Below are positions 35,028-41,830 of a stretch of DNA of 64,000 bases, piece by piece; the stretch's first letter is position 1; each line of letters opens with the position of its first letter. Origin of the DNA: Bacillus pseudomycoides (GTDB lineage Bacteria > Bacillota > Bacilli > Bacillales > Bacillaceae_G); contig NZ_CP064266.1 of the NCBI RefSeq assembly GCF_022811845.1, positions 1,612,001 through 1,676,000 of the forward strand, written 5' to 3'. A program made the translations under genes and the position numbers. The notes under the pieces are model-generated. The model did not search any database. It worked only from the letters and a program-made list of their open reading frames with translations, and was not told where the DNA came from.

Positions 35028-35190
35028 ATGGGGATGGGGGGAATAAAGTTACTTAGCTCTTTTTAAGAAATGGGGAGAGGGGGACAATCTACTTCCCATT
35101 GGCTTTACTTTATAACTTAATTATATGGAATGTGGGAATTAGTAACTATCGAATTAGCTTACAGTAGGATTACAATTTTGTAAGGTTGGG
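35028..35190 (-). pseudogene. Decayed micropeptide cassette (promoter and 3' end only)
   Basis: The full promoter motif (TTACAAAATTGTAA, TGTAAG, AATTCGATAGT and TATAAT) matches the cassette at 38.1 kb. The 3' flank (TGTCCCCCTCTCCCCATTTC) resembles the segment after the second peptide of other cassettes (TTGTGTCCCCTTTCCCC). The two peptide genes between them are missing, so a deletion has left an empty transcription unit. The remaining part of the 34677-35309 gap holds the GlcU operator and nothing else I recognise. Confidence 0.6.
35120..35183 (-). promoter_or_regulatory. BceR-like regulon promoter 1 (empty cassette)
   Basis: Minus strand: TTACAAAATTGTAA (35183-35170), 6 bp, TGTAAGC, AATTCGATAGT, then TATAAT at 35125-35120. 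A good -35 box is absent, as expected for an activator-dependent promoter. Confidence 0.65.
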
Positions 35191-35309
35191 ATAAAGTGAA
35201 ACTTTAATCAATGGGATTTTACAGCACTCGAATAGCAGGATAAATTGTTTTATTCTACAAAACAATTTATTTTTCGGGAAATAAAAAGCAGCTTTTGTCG
35301 AAAGCCGCT

Positions 35310-35984
35310 TTAAGAAGTAGTAATTCTTTTATTAATTAGTTGGATGCATAATAAGAATAGGAGTGACATACCGACTGTTATGATAACAAGCGTCCAGGCG
35401 AGCTGCATGTTACTTGCGTCAATCGCCATATAAATAGCTGTAGGAATTGTTTGTGTTTTTCCTGGAATGTTACCAGCAAACATAAGTGTTGCTCCAAACT
35501 CGCCAAGTGCACGTACAAAGCTTAAAATCATTCCGCTAAGTAGTGCAGGAAATGCAAGTGGTAGTGTGACGTGTAAAAAGACTTGATATTCACTTGCTCC
35601 AAGATCACGGGCACCATCTTCAATTTGCTTGTTTGCAATAGAAAACCCTGTCTTTGCCGATTGATACATCAGTGGGAATGAAACGACTGTTGAAGCGATA
35701 ACAGCCGCCCATGATGTAAACATAATAGAGTGTTGAAATAATGATTCAATCCACTTTCCAACGGGGCTGTTATTCCCAAAAATAATAATGAGAAAGAATC
35801 CAATAACCGTTGGCGGAAGCACCATCGGTAACAGAAAAATAGTTTCTAATAACACTTTATAGCGCCATGAGGAGCGAGCTAATACTCGTCCGATAACTGT
35901 GCCAAAAATCATCACAATAATGGTGGCGAGTGCAGCTACTCGTAAGGAAAGAAAAAAAGGCGACCAAAGTGTATCAAATGTCAT
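35310..35984 (-). CDS. modB: Molybdate ABC transporter permease ModB
   Basis: A 224-residue membrane permease of the molybdate/tungstate ABC family with five or six transmembrane segments. The EAA loop is visible as DGARDLGASEYQVFLHVTLP, the contact site for the ATPase. It follows modA by 5 nt and has only a weak ribosome binding site, so coupling to modA is likely. No modC ATPase gene follows. The same modA-modB arrangement without modC is found in B. subtilis (yvgL-yvgM). Confidence 0.92.
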   Translation of the reverse strand: MTFDTLWSPFFLSLRVAALATIIVMIFGTVIGRVLARSSWRYKVLLETIFLLPMVLPPTVIGFFLIIIFGNNSPVGKWIESLFQHSIMFTSWAAVIASTVVSFPLMYQSAKTGFSIANKQIEDGARDLGASEYQVFLHVTLPLAFPALLSGMILSFVRALGEFGATLMFAGNIPGKTQTIPTAIYMAIDASNMQLAWTLVIITVGMSLLFLLCIQLINKRITTS

Positions 35985-35989
35985 AGTCG

Positions 35990-36796
35990 TTACGATAGGA
36001 TTGTAAATCCATATTTTTTAAAGATAGATTGTGCATCTTTTGACTGTAAATATTCATAAAATGAAGTCGCCTCTTTCTTATGTTTGGATTCTTTTATAAC
36101 TCCTACTGGATAGTGAATCGGTTCATGAGAATTAGCAGGTGCTGTATTTGCAATTTTTACTTTGTCTGAAATAAGGGCATCGGTTTTGTATACAATTCCA
36201 GCATCTACATTTCCTGTTTCTACATATGTTAATACTTGGCGAACATCTTTTGTAGGTACAATTTTATTTTGAAGTTCATTCCATAGATTTTCATGTGTAA
36301 GAGCGGCCTTTGCGTATTTTCCGGCTGGGACAGATTCCGGTGTACCGATTGCTAGTTTCTTCACTTTTTCTTCTTTTAACTCTTGAAATGTTTTAACGGA
36401 GCTTTCTTTTGGAACAACTAAAACAAGTTCGTTTCCAAGAAGGTTTTTTCCCTCTTTTTCATTAATAAATCCTTTTTTTACAAGCGTTTGAAATTTATCT
36501 TCTGCGGCAGAGAAGAATAGATCAGCAGGAGCACCTTGTTCAATTTGTTGCTGAAGTGCACCAGAACTACCAAAGTTAAAGGAAAGTTTTATATTTGGTT
36601 CTTTCTGTTTATATTGTTTTTCAATTTCTTTGAAAGCATCTTGTAAACTTGCAGCCGCAGATATTGTCAGTTCAACAGCTTTTTCTTCTTTAGCATTTGT
36701 TTTTTCTTTCTTTTCTCCACTTGTGCAAGCGGCACTAAATAGAAGAAGGAAAGAAAGTATGAATACCCCAATGTACCGTAATGTAAATTTGTTCAT
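35990..36796 (-). CDS. modA: Molybdate-binding lipoprotein ModA
   Basis: A 268-residue solute-binding lipoprotein (signal peptide with lipobox SAAC, Cys24) of the ModA family, capturing molybdate or tungstate outside the cell. Ligand-site stretches AAASLQDAFKEIEKQY and FNFGSSGALQQQIEQGAPAD are clear. ATG follows AGGGGATT. It is divergent from the HTH regulator at 36957, with a 160-bp control region between them. It forms an operon with modB. Confidence 0.93.
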   Translation of the reverse strand: MNKFTLRYIGVFILSFLLLFSAACTSGEKKEKTNAKEEKAVELTISAAASLQDAFKEIEKQYKQKEPNIKLSFNFGSSGALQQQIEQGAPADLFFSAAEDKFQTLVKKGFINEKEGKNLLGNELVLVVPKESSVKTFQELKEEKVKKLAIGTPESVPAGKYAKAALTHENLWNELQNKIVPTKDVRQVLTYVETGNVDAGIVYKTDALISDKVKIANTAPANSHEPIHYPVGVIKESKHKKEATSFYEYLQSKDAQSIFKKYGFTILS

Positions 36797-36827
36797 ATCA
36801 TATAATCCCCTTTCTTTTTACCATATT

Positions 36828-36867
36828 AATTATAACTAATTATATTTAATTATAAATAGTTATAATT
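36828..36867. promoter_or_regulatory. Operator in the modA/regulator control region
   Basis: AATTATAACTA (36828-36838) and TAGTTATAATT (36857-36867) are exact complements, and further ATAATTA half-sites fill the gap. It lies between the two divergent starts and is the likely target of the HTH regulator. Confidence 0.6.
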
Positions 36868-36956
36868 AAATATAATGTGAAATAAATCACTCTTTGAAAA
36901 AATAGGAGAAATTTTCTTTCTTTGTTACAATGAAAAGAGAAAGTGAGGAATCGTCT

Positions 36957-37877
36957 ATGGAGCATCATTCCTACACAACGGAAGAGGTAGCAAATCGATT
37001 AAAGGTTTCAAAGTTAACAGTGTATGATTTAATTAAAAAAGGCGAACTACCTTCTTATAGAATTGGTAGACAAATGCGCATTGATGCGTCAGATTTAGAA
37101 CAATATATTAAGCAAATGAAAACAGGGAAAGTACCGACTGTTTCTATGAAACTAGAGAAGAAAAATAGAGAATCTTCCTGTGTAATTAGTGGGCAAGAAC
37201 TAACATTAGATATGCTAGCGAAACATCTTGAAAGACTTTTACCAGGTTCTAGCATGCTCAGAGCTTATCAAGGAAGTTTAATGAGCTTAATTAAAATGTC
37301 TCAAGGAGAAGGAAGTATTGTTAGTTTACATTTGTTTGATGGAGATACAAGAGAATATAACATTCCATATGTAAAACGAATTTTAGTTGGACAGCCATGT
37401 ATTGTGGTCAACTTATTAGCGAGAAATGTTGGATTTTATGTTCAAAAAGGAAATCCAAAAGGAATACAAACATGGGCTGACTTAAGTAATTCATCGATTC
37501 AATTTGTGAATCGTGATAAAGGATCCGGAATTCGTGTACTAGTAGATGAACAAGTGAGAATTCAAAATTTAGCGAAAGCAAATATTCAAGGATATGATTG
37601 GGAAGAGTCTAGTCATCTTGGTGTTGCCTCTCAGATTGCTAATGGGAAAGCCGATGTCGGCGTAGGAGCAGAAAAGGTAGCGCAAATTGTGAATGTAGAT
37701 TTTCTTCCACTTATACAGGAACAATATGACTTGGTAATCTTAAAAAACAAAGAAAATGAACAACTCATTGAAGCGATAAAAGAAATATTGCAATCTACAG
37801 AATTTCAAAATGAACTACGAGCCATCGGTGGGTACGATATAAGTAAAACGGGTCAAATCATATATGAAACAAATTGA
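36957..37877 (+). CDS. HTH regulator with a substrate-binding domain (YvgK-like)
   Basis: A 306-residue cytoplasmic protein. An excisionase/MerR-like helix-turn-helix (residues about 5-55: YTTEEVANRLKVSKLTVYDL) is fused to a periplasmic-binding-protein-like domain (about 85-300) with the NRDKGSGIRVLVDEQ anion-binding loop seen in molybdate sensors. It is homologous in layout to B. subtilis YvgK, next to modA there as well. It probably represses or activates modAB in response to molybdate. ATG at 36957 follows GTGAGG, and an upstream in-frame ATG has no good site. A terminator follows at 37877. Confidence 0.87.
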   Translation: MEHHSYTTEEVANRLKVSKLTVYDLIKKGELPSYRIGRQMRIDASDLEQYIKQMKTGKVPTVSMKLEKKNRESSCVISGQELTLDMLAKHLERLLPGSSMLRAYQGSLMSLIKMSQGEGSIVSLHLFDGDTREYNIPYVKRILVGQPCIVVNLLARNVGFYVQKGNPKGIQTWADLSNSSIQFVNRDKGSGIRVLVDEQVRIQNLAKANIQGYDWEESSHLGVASQIANGKADVGVGAEKVAQIVNVDFLPLIQEQYDLVILKNKENEQLIEAIKEILQSTEFQNELRAIGGYDISKTGQIIYETN

Positions 37878-37913
37878 AAAAGCTGCTTGTCTATAAGACG
37901 AGCAGCTTTTTCT
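37877..37913. terminator. Bidirectional terminator
   Basis: AAAAAGCTGCTTGTC pairs with GACGAGCAGCTTTTT. It lies between the convergent regulator gene and the first peptide cassette. Confidence 0.9.
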
Positions 37914-37940
37914 CTATATAAAGGGGAAGGGGAAACAAGT

Positions 37941-38048
37941 TTATAGGACAAGACCTTGAGCAAGTGCGTAAATAAAAGCTGTAAGAAGAGCCGCGCCGCT
38001 TGCAAGTCCGATAAAGTCTACTTTGTTAAATGTAATTGTATGATTCAT
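37941..38048 (-). CDS. Micropeptide B1 (35 residues, hydrophobic)
   Basis: Read on the minus strand this encodes MNHTITFNKVDFIGLASGAA and continues LLTAFIYALAQGLVL. A polar start FNKVDF is followed by about 22 hydrophobic residues, enough to span a membrane. ATG follows AAGGAGAG by 8 nt. It is the second gene of a two-gene cassette, 12 nt after peptide A1. Homologues are at 39713 and 40821, the latter two lacking the last AQGLVL. There is no signal peptide or processing motif. Function is unknown. Confidence 0.75.
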   Translation of the reverse strand: MNHTITFNKVDFIGLASGAALLTAFIYALAQGLVL

Positions 38049-38060
38049 GTGTATCTCTCC

Positions 38061-38153
38061 TTATTTGTTTAAAGTTGTAGCAACCGCTTTTGCATCGATA
38101 AGAGCAGATAGCACCATGCCCATTGTATTTACGAATTTGTTTGATTTCATCAT
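38061..38153 (-). CDS. Micropeptide A1 (30 residues, amphipathic)
   Basis: The minus strand encodes MMKSNKFVNTMGMVLSALID then AKAVATTLNK. The central helix is amphipathic, with basic ends and no leader. ATG follows AAAAGGAG by 9-10 nt. It shares ALIDAKAV with peptides at 39821, 40929 and, strikingly, with the otherwise different cassette at 53308 (ALIDAKAVSQELN). It is the first gene after BceR-like promoter 2. Conservation of start, ribosome binding site and core across copies argues that it is translated. Its role is unknown. Confidence 0.75.
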   Translation of the reverse strand: MMKSNKFVNTMGMVLSALIDAKAVATTLNK

Positions 38154-38199
38154 GCGCATCCGCTCCTTTTCGAATAGTTGTTGCCCTGCTTATGTTTTA

Positions 38200-38263
38200 A
38201 TTATATGGAATATAGGCAGGAGTAACTATCGAATTAGCTTACGGCAGGATTACAGTTTTGTAA
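38200..38263 (-). promoter_or_regulatory. BceR-like regulon promoter 2
   Basis: Minus strand: TTACAAAACTGTAA (38263-38250), 6 bp, CGTAAGC, AATTCGATAGT and TATAAT at 38205-38200. It drives peptides A1 and B1. Confidence 0.7.
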
Positions 38264-38293
38264 GAAAAAAAGACATTCGTGTAAGAATGCCTC

Positions 38294-38758
38294 TTAAAGC
38301 ATATTGATATGATGATGCTCTTGAATTGTTTTTAAAAAGCTTCGCATCGAGTTTGTCATGTAGGTATCTTTCCGGCGTATAAATACAGTTGAAATACTAC
38401 CGTATTTTTCAGGAATTGGGTGACAATGAATCTTGCCTATCGTAGAAAGGTACTGAACGGCAGATTGAGGCACGAGCGTAATCCCAAGGCCGAGTGCTAC
38501 GCTGTTTAAGATTGTTTCTAGTACATTAAATTCCATAATTCTTTTTGGGAGTAACCCTTCATCTTTGAGCCAGCGCTCTAGTTTTGAACGATATCCACAT
38601 CCTTGATTAAAGACGAGAAGTGGCGTTGTTATAAATTCATCTATATGAAAAGCTTTATTTTGTGTAACGAGAACGAGCTTTTCTGTACATACGTCATATT
38701 GTTCTAATAAAGGAAAGCTACTCGTCTTTTTCGGGACAATGGCGTTTACTGTATACAA
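38294..38758 (-). pseudogene. LysR-family regulator, N-terminal part deleted
   Basis: About 150 codons of the effector-binding half of a LysR regulator, with the typical LLVFNQGCGYRSKLERWL and LETILNSVALGLGITLVPQSAV stretches. The DNA-binding half is missing. The 5' end runs directly into a truncated EamA gene on the other strand. In intact relatives a LysR gene is divergent from its transporter gene, so one deletion of the shared control region removed both 5' ends. Confidence 0.8.
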
Positions 38759-39473
38759 TGTGCTTGTTTTTTTAGGTCAAATGTCAATGGGAAAGCCAGG
38801 TGTTATGGTAGCGTCTATTATGGAGGCACTTATGCCGATGATTTCAATTGGTATTCTATGGGGATATAAACATATAAAACCGAAGAATTACATGATTACA
38901 AGTATGGTTATTGCTTTTGTCGGAGCTGTTTTTGTTATTACAAAAGGTGATATGAGTTTCTTCCTTACATTGAAAGATAATCTATTTTCGCTAGCATTTA
39001 TTTTTATAGGTGTTGTTGGATGGGTGGTCTACACGATGGGAGGCCAAACCTTTAGTGATTGGTCGACACTTCGCTATTCTACATTGACGTGTGTATTTGG
39101 TACAGCTGTAACAGGTGTTATAACGATGATCATTACAATGTTAGGATATGTGCCAGTACCGAGTGTGGAAACGATTTCGATCGTCAAGTATGACTTATTA
39201 TTTATGATGACATTACCAGGTATTGTAGCGCTGCTTGCTTGGAACTACGGTGTGAAAATCTTATCATCTATTAATGGGATTTTATTTATTAACTTTGTAC
39301 CCATTACTACATTGGTTATTATGATGATGCAAGGGTATAAAATAACAACTTTTGATATAGCAGGAACATTACTTGTTATTACAGCTCTCCTTCGAAATAA
39401 CGTATGTCAGCGTAAAGAGGAAACCAAGAATAAGAACATTTTAAAAGAGGAGCCGTTGCGCCGAGCTGTCTAA
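38751..39473 (+). pseudogene. EamA/DMT-family transporter, N-terminal part deleted
   Basis: About 240 codons of a ten-helix drug/metabolite transporter, starting in the third helix (VYNVLVFLGQMS) and ending with a charged tail. The first two or so helices and the natural start are absent. The junction with the truncated LysR gene is near 38745-38760. A short ATG-started frame could still be translated, but there is no proper promoter left. Confidence 0.8.
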
Positions 39474-39499
39474 TAGGCAATGCATGTGGAGGATTTTAT

Positions 39500-39640
39500 A
39501 TGTTAGAGAGTTTATTGTTTTTCTTTGCGATTGGAATTGCCTGTGAGCTGGCAGCGATTAATCGAAATGGTCGTAAGAAGATAAAACAACAAGCAGAAAT
39601 GATACAGCTTTTAAAAGAATTACATGAAAGAAAAGCATAA
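39500..39640 (+). CDS. Small membrane-anchored protein (YrzO-like)
   Basis: A 46-residue protein: MLESLLFFFAIGIACELAAI is a single transmembrane helix, followed by NRNGRKKIKQQ and a Leu/Glu helix. ATG follows GGAGG by 7 nt. It follows the EamA gene by 26 nt. A similar small gene (YrzO family) accompanies a LysR/EamA pair in B. subtilis, as far as I recall. It seems intact although its operon partner is truncated. Confidence 0.7.
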   Translation: MLESLLFFFAIGIACELAAINRNGRKKIKQQAEMIQLLKELHERKA

Positions 39641-39642
39641 TA

Positions 39643-39678
39643 AGAAAGACGACCTGGCATAGACGGTCGTCTTTCTAT
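39643..39678. terminator. Bidirectional terminator, also the 3' end of peptide cassette 2
   Basis: AGAAAGACGACC and GGTCGTCTTTCT are exact complements around a 10-nt loop. A near-identical copy is at 40752, marking the same end of the duplicated cassette. Confidence 0.85.
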
Positions 39679-39712
39679 TACTATTTATATAAAGGGGAAA
39701 GGGGACACAAAT

Positions 39713-39811
39713 TTATATGAGCGTAGCAGCATAAATGAAAGCTGTAAGAAGAGCTGAGCCGCTAGCTAATTCAATAAAATCTACCTTATTAAACGTAATG
39801 TTATTCATCAT
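39713..39811 (-). CDS. Micropeptide B2 (32 residues, hydrophobic)
   Basis: The minus strand encodes MMNNITFNKVDFIELASGSA then LLTAFIYAATLI. It is the B-type peptide of cassette 2. A Glu at residue 14 replaces the Gly seen in B1 and B3, placing a charge inside the hydrophobic segment. ATG follows GGAGAG. It lies 9 nt after peptide A2. Confidence 0.7.
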   Translation of the reverse strand: MMNNITFNKVDFIELASGSALLTAFIYAATLI

Positions 39812-39820
39812 AATCTCTCC

Positions 39821-39922
39821 TTACTTGTTTAAAGTAGTAGTAACAGCTTTTCCATCGACAAGAGCGGGTAATACCATGCTCATTGTATTTGCGAATTTGT
39901 TCTTTTTCATTTTGTTCATCAT
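39821..39922 (-). CDS. Micropeptide A2 (33 residues)
   Basis: The minus strand encodes MMNKMKKNKFANTMSMVLPA then LVDGKAVTTTLNK. It is an A-type peptide, but Pro19 and Gly24 replace the Ser and Ala of its relatives in the helix, so this copy may be drifting. ATG follows AAAAGGAG. It is the first gene after BceR-like promoter 3. Confidence 0.7.
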   Translation of the reverse strand: MMNKMKKNKFANTMSMVLPALVDGKAVTTTLNK

Positions 39923-39967
39923 GTGTATTCGCTCCTTTTCGAATGGCCTGCGTTACTTTCTGACTTA

Positions 39968-40031
39968 ATTGTACAAAATGTAGAGAAAAGTCACTATCGA
40001 ATTAGCTTACAGCAAGATTACACTTTTGTAA
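39968..40031 (-). promoter_or_regulatory. BceR-like regulon promoter 3
   Basis: Minus strand: TTACAAAAGTGTAA (40031-40018), 6 bp, TGTAAGC, AATTCGATAGT, then TACAAT at 39973-39968. It drives peptides A2 and B2. Confidence 0.7.
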
Positions 40032-40144
40032 GAATTAATTTTTACAAATTGTCACTTATTTTTAATACCAACTACTAAAACTTAGTGTTATAATTCTTGT
40101 AAGAGGATGATTAAACCTTTGACATGGAGAAAGGAACGAAACGC

Positions 40145-40750
40145 ATGTATAAATCAATTACATTTTTGTTGAAATATATATTTAAAACGGTTGGAAAAGT
40201 AGAGGTTCAAGGAAGAGAGAAATTACCTGAAGGTGGACCATATGTTGTTGCTTGTACACATACAAGTTTTATGGATGTTTTAATGTTAGCGGCAGGCATG
40301 CACCCAACAGAAATTCATTATATGGCGAAAAAAGAATTGTTTGAAAGTAAGTTTACAAATTGGTTTTTTAAGAATGTAAATGCTTTTCCGGTAGATCGTG
40401 CAAACCCAGGACCAAGTACATTAAAAATTCCATCCCGTTTATTAAAAGACGGTAAAGTAGTAGGGATTTTTCCAAGTGGAACGAGATCAACTGAGGACGT
40501 TTCTTTGAAAGCAGGAGCTGTTACAATCGCAATGCGCTCTAATGTTCCTTTAGTACCGGCAGCTTATGTTGGACCATCAAGTGTCAAAGAATTAATGAAA
40601 GGGAAAAGGGCACAATTGATTTTCGGTGATCCAATTCAAAGAGAAGCAGGAGAGACAGTGGATCGAAAAACAGCAATGAAAATGATGATGGATCAATTGA
40701 ACGAAACATTTGAAGAACTAACAGAAACATTAAAAAAAAATAGCAAATAG
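40145..40750 (+). CDS. plsC: 1-acyl-sn-glycerol-3-phosphate acyltransferase (PlsC family)
   Basis: A 201-residue membrane-associated enzyme that acylates lysophosphatidic acid in phospholipid synthesis. The catalytic HX4D motif reads HTSFMD, motif II contains AFPVDRANPGPSTL, motif III is GIFPSGTRS and motif IV has VPLVPAAYVG. ATG at 40145 follows AAAGGAA at good distance. An in-frame ATG at 40124 has no comparable site. Two peptide cassettes on the opposite strand flank it. Paralogues of plsC are common in the group, so the symbol is a family name. Confidence 0.88.
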   Translation: MYKSITFLLKYIFKTVGKVEVQGREKLPEGGPYVVACTHTSFMDVLMLAAGMHPTEIHYMAKKELFESKFTNWFFKNVNAFPVDRANPGPSTLKIPSRLLKDGKVVGIFPSGTRSTEDVSLKAGAVTIAMRSNVPLVPAAYVGPSSVKELMKGKRAQLIFGDPIQREAGETVDRKTAMKMMMDQLNETFEELTETLKKNSK

Positions 40751-40751
40751 G

Positions 40752-40785
40752 AAAAGACGACCGGGCATAGACGGTCGTCTTTCTA
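40752..40785. terminator. Bidirectional terminator, 3' end of peptide cassette 3
   Basis: AAAAGACGACC and GGTCGTCTTT form a stem around CGGGCATAGAC-type loop bases. It is the copy of the terminator at 39643 and also ends plsC. Confidence 0.85.
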
Positions 40786-40820
40786 TTACTATCTATATAA
40801 AGGGGAAAGGGGACACAAAT

Positions 40821-40919
40821 TTAAATGAGCGTAGCAGCATAAATGAAAGTTGTAAGAAGAGCTGAGCCGCTAGCTAGTCCAATAAAATCTACTTTGTTAA
40901 ATGTAATGTTATTCATCAT
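40821..40919 (-). CDS. Micropeptide B3 (32 residues, hydrophobic)
   Basis: The minus strand encodes MMNNITFNKVDFIGLASGSA then LLTTFIYAATLI. It is a B-type peptide with an intact hydrophobic segment. Its ribosome binding site is weaker (AGAAGAG) than in B1 and B2. It lies 9 nt after peptide A3. Confidence 0.7.
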   Translation of the reverse strand: MMNNITFNKVDFIGLASGSALLTTFIYAATLI

Positions 40920-40928
40920 AATCTCTTC

Positions 40929-41030
40929 TTACTTGTTTAAAGTAGTAGCAACTGATTTTGCATCGACCAGAGCGGATAACACCATGCTCATTGTATTTAC
41001 AAATTTGTTTGTTTTTATTTTGTTCATCAT
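40929..41030 (-). CDS. Micropeptide A3 (33 residues, amphipathic)
   Basis: The minus strand encodes MMNKIKTNKFVNTMSMVLSA then LVDAKSVATTLNK. It is an A-type peptide with the conserved helix, basic N-terminal part and two tandem ATG codons after AAAAGGAG. It is the first gene after BceR-like promoter 4. Confidence 0.72.
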   Translation of the reverse strand: MMNKIKTNKFVNTMSMVLSALVDAKSVATTLNK

Positions 41031-41075
41031 GTGTATCCGCTCCTTTTCGAATGGTTGTTGTTACTTTCTGACTTA

Positions 41076-41139
41076 ATTGTACGGGATATGGAGAGAAGTC
41101 ACTATCGAATTAGCTTACAGAAAGATTACATTTTTGTAA
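41076..41139 (-). promoter_or_regulatory. BceR-like regulon promoter 4
   Basis: Minus strand: TTACAAAAATGTAA (41139-41126), 6 bp, TGTAAGC, AATTCGATAGT, then TACAAT at 41081-41076. It drives peptides A3 and B3. Confidence 0.7.
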
Positions 41140-41217
41140 GGGATAATTTATTTTAATAATCATTTTTATGATAAACTATACTGGTGGAATATTAAGGGAA
41201 TTAAAAGGGGGAACATC

Positions 41218-41718
41218 ATGGGGAAATTAAGTAAGAAAAAATACGGAGTAGTAGCTTGTATGGTTTTGGCATTAGGGATAAGTGGTTGTGGTGTAGAAAA
41301 AAAGAAAGAAGATGAAAATGCAAAAGCGCAAAAAGAGGTAGAAAAAGTAATTTCAGACCAAGTAAAAGCAATTAATCAGAAAGATTCTGATGCTTACATG
41401 AAAACATATTCTAAAGATATGTTCGCATATGACGCAATAAAAAAAGAGAATGAGACTTTATTAGATGAGTATGATGTCAAAATTACAATTGATCGGATGC
41501 AGGTTTTATCTATAAATGATAAATATGCAACAATAGAGACAAAAACAACAGCTAAAAATAAGGATAAGAGTGTAGAATATACGGATAATGTTGTAAAGAC
41601 ACGCTTTGTATTAGAAAAAGAAAAGGATAAATGGGTTATTACAAGTCAAGGGATGTTAACTGCTGAAACATTGGATGGGAAGTCTTTATTAAAAGAGAGA
41701 AATGGAAAAGAATCTTGA
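41218..41718 (+). CDS. Lipoprotein with an NTF2-like domain
   Basis: A 166-residue lipoprotein (lipobox ISGC, Cys23) whose body (about 38-155) has the pattern of NTF2/SnoaL-like folds: a helix with INQKDSDAYMKTYS, then strands such as DEYDVKITIDRMQVLSINDKYA (split, residues about 85-106). It is a paralogue of the first half of the next gene. No catalytic residue set is visible. ATG follows AAAAGGGGG. Function unknown. Confidence 0.8.
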   Translation: MGKLSKKKYGVVACMVLALGISGCGVEKKKEDENAKAQKEVEKVISDQVKAINQKDSDAYMKTYSKDMFAYDAIKKENETLLDEYDVKITIDRMQVLSINDKYATIETKTTAKNKDKSVEYTDNVVKTRFVLEKEKDKWVITSQGMLTAETLDGKSLLKERNGKES

Positions 41719-41830
41719 TATAAAATGGCAGAAAAAAAGAGGAAATCTAGTAATAGTGTGTACGAAAAAATAACAGAAAAATTTATATTATGAAGTGATT
41801 TTGAATTTTATAAAATAAAGGGGATTTAAT

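Larger units (their letters stand above)
39643..40031 (-). repeat. Peptide cassette 2, near-identical direct repeat of cassette 3
   Basis: Promoter motif, both peptide genes, the CCCCTTTCCCC segment and the terminator recur with few changes at 40752-41139. The two copies flank the plsC-like gene as direct repeats of about 390 bp. Confidence 0.75.
40752..41139 (-). repeat. Peptide cassette 3, direct repeat of cassette 2
   Basis: This is the second copy of the promoter, two-peptide and terminator unit at 39643-40031. It is in the same orientation, on the other side of plsC. Confidence 0.75.

Noticed and set aside
40843..41076. Similar 77-86-codon plus-strand frames at 38047, 39735 and 40843
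   Set aside because: They resemble one another only because they are antisense to the duplicated peptide cassettes. They have no ribosome binding site or promoter on that strand, whereas the minus-strand peptides have both.
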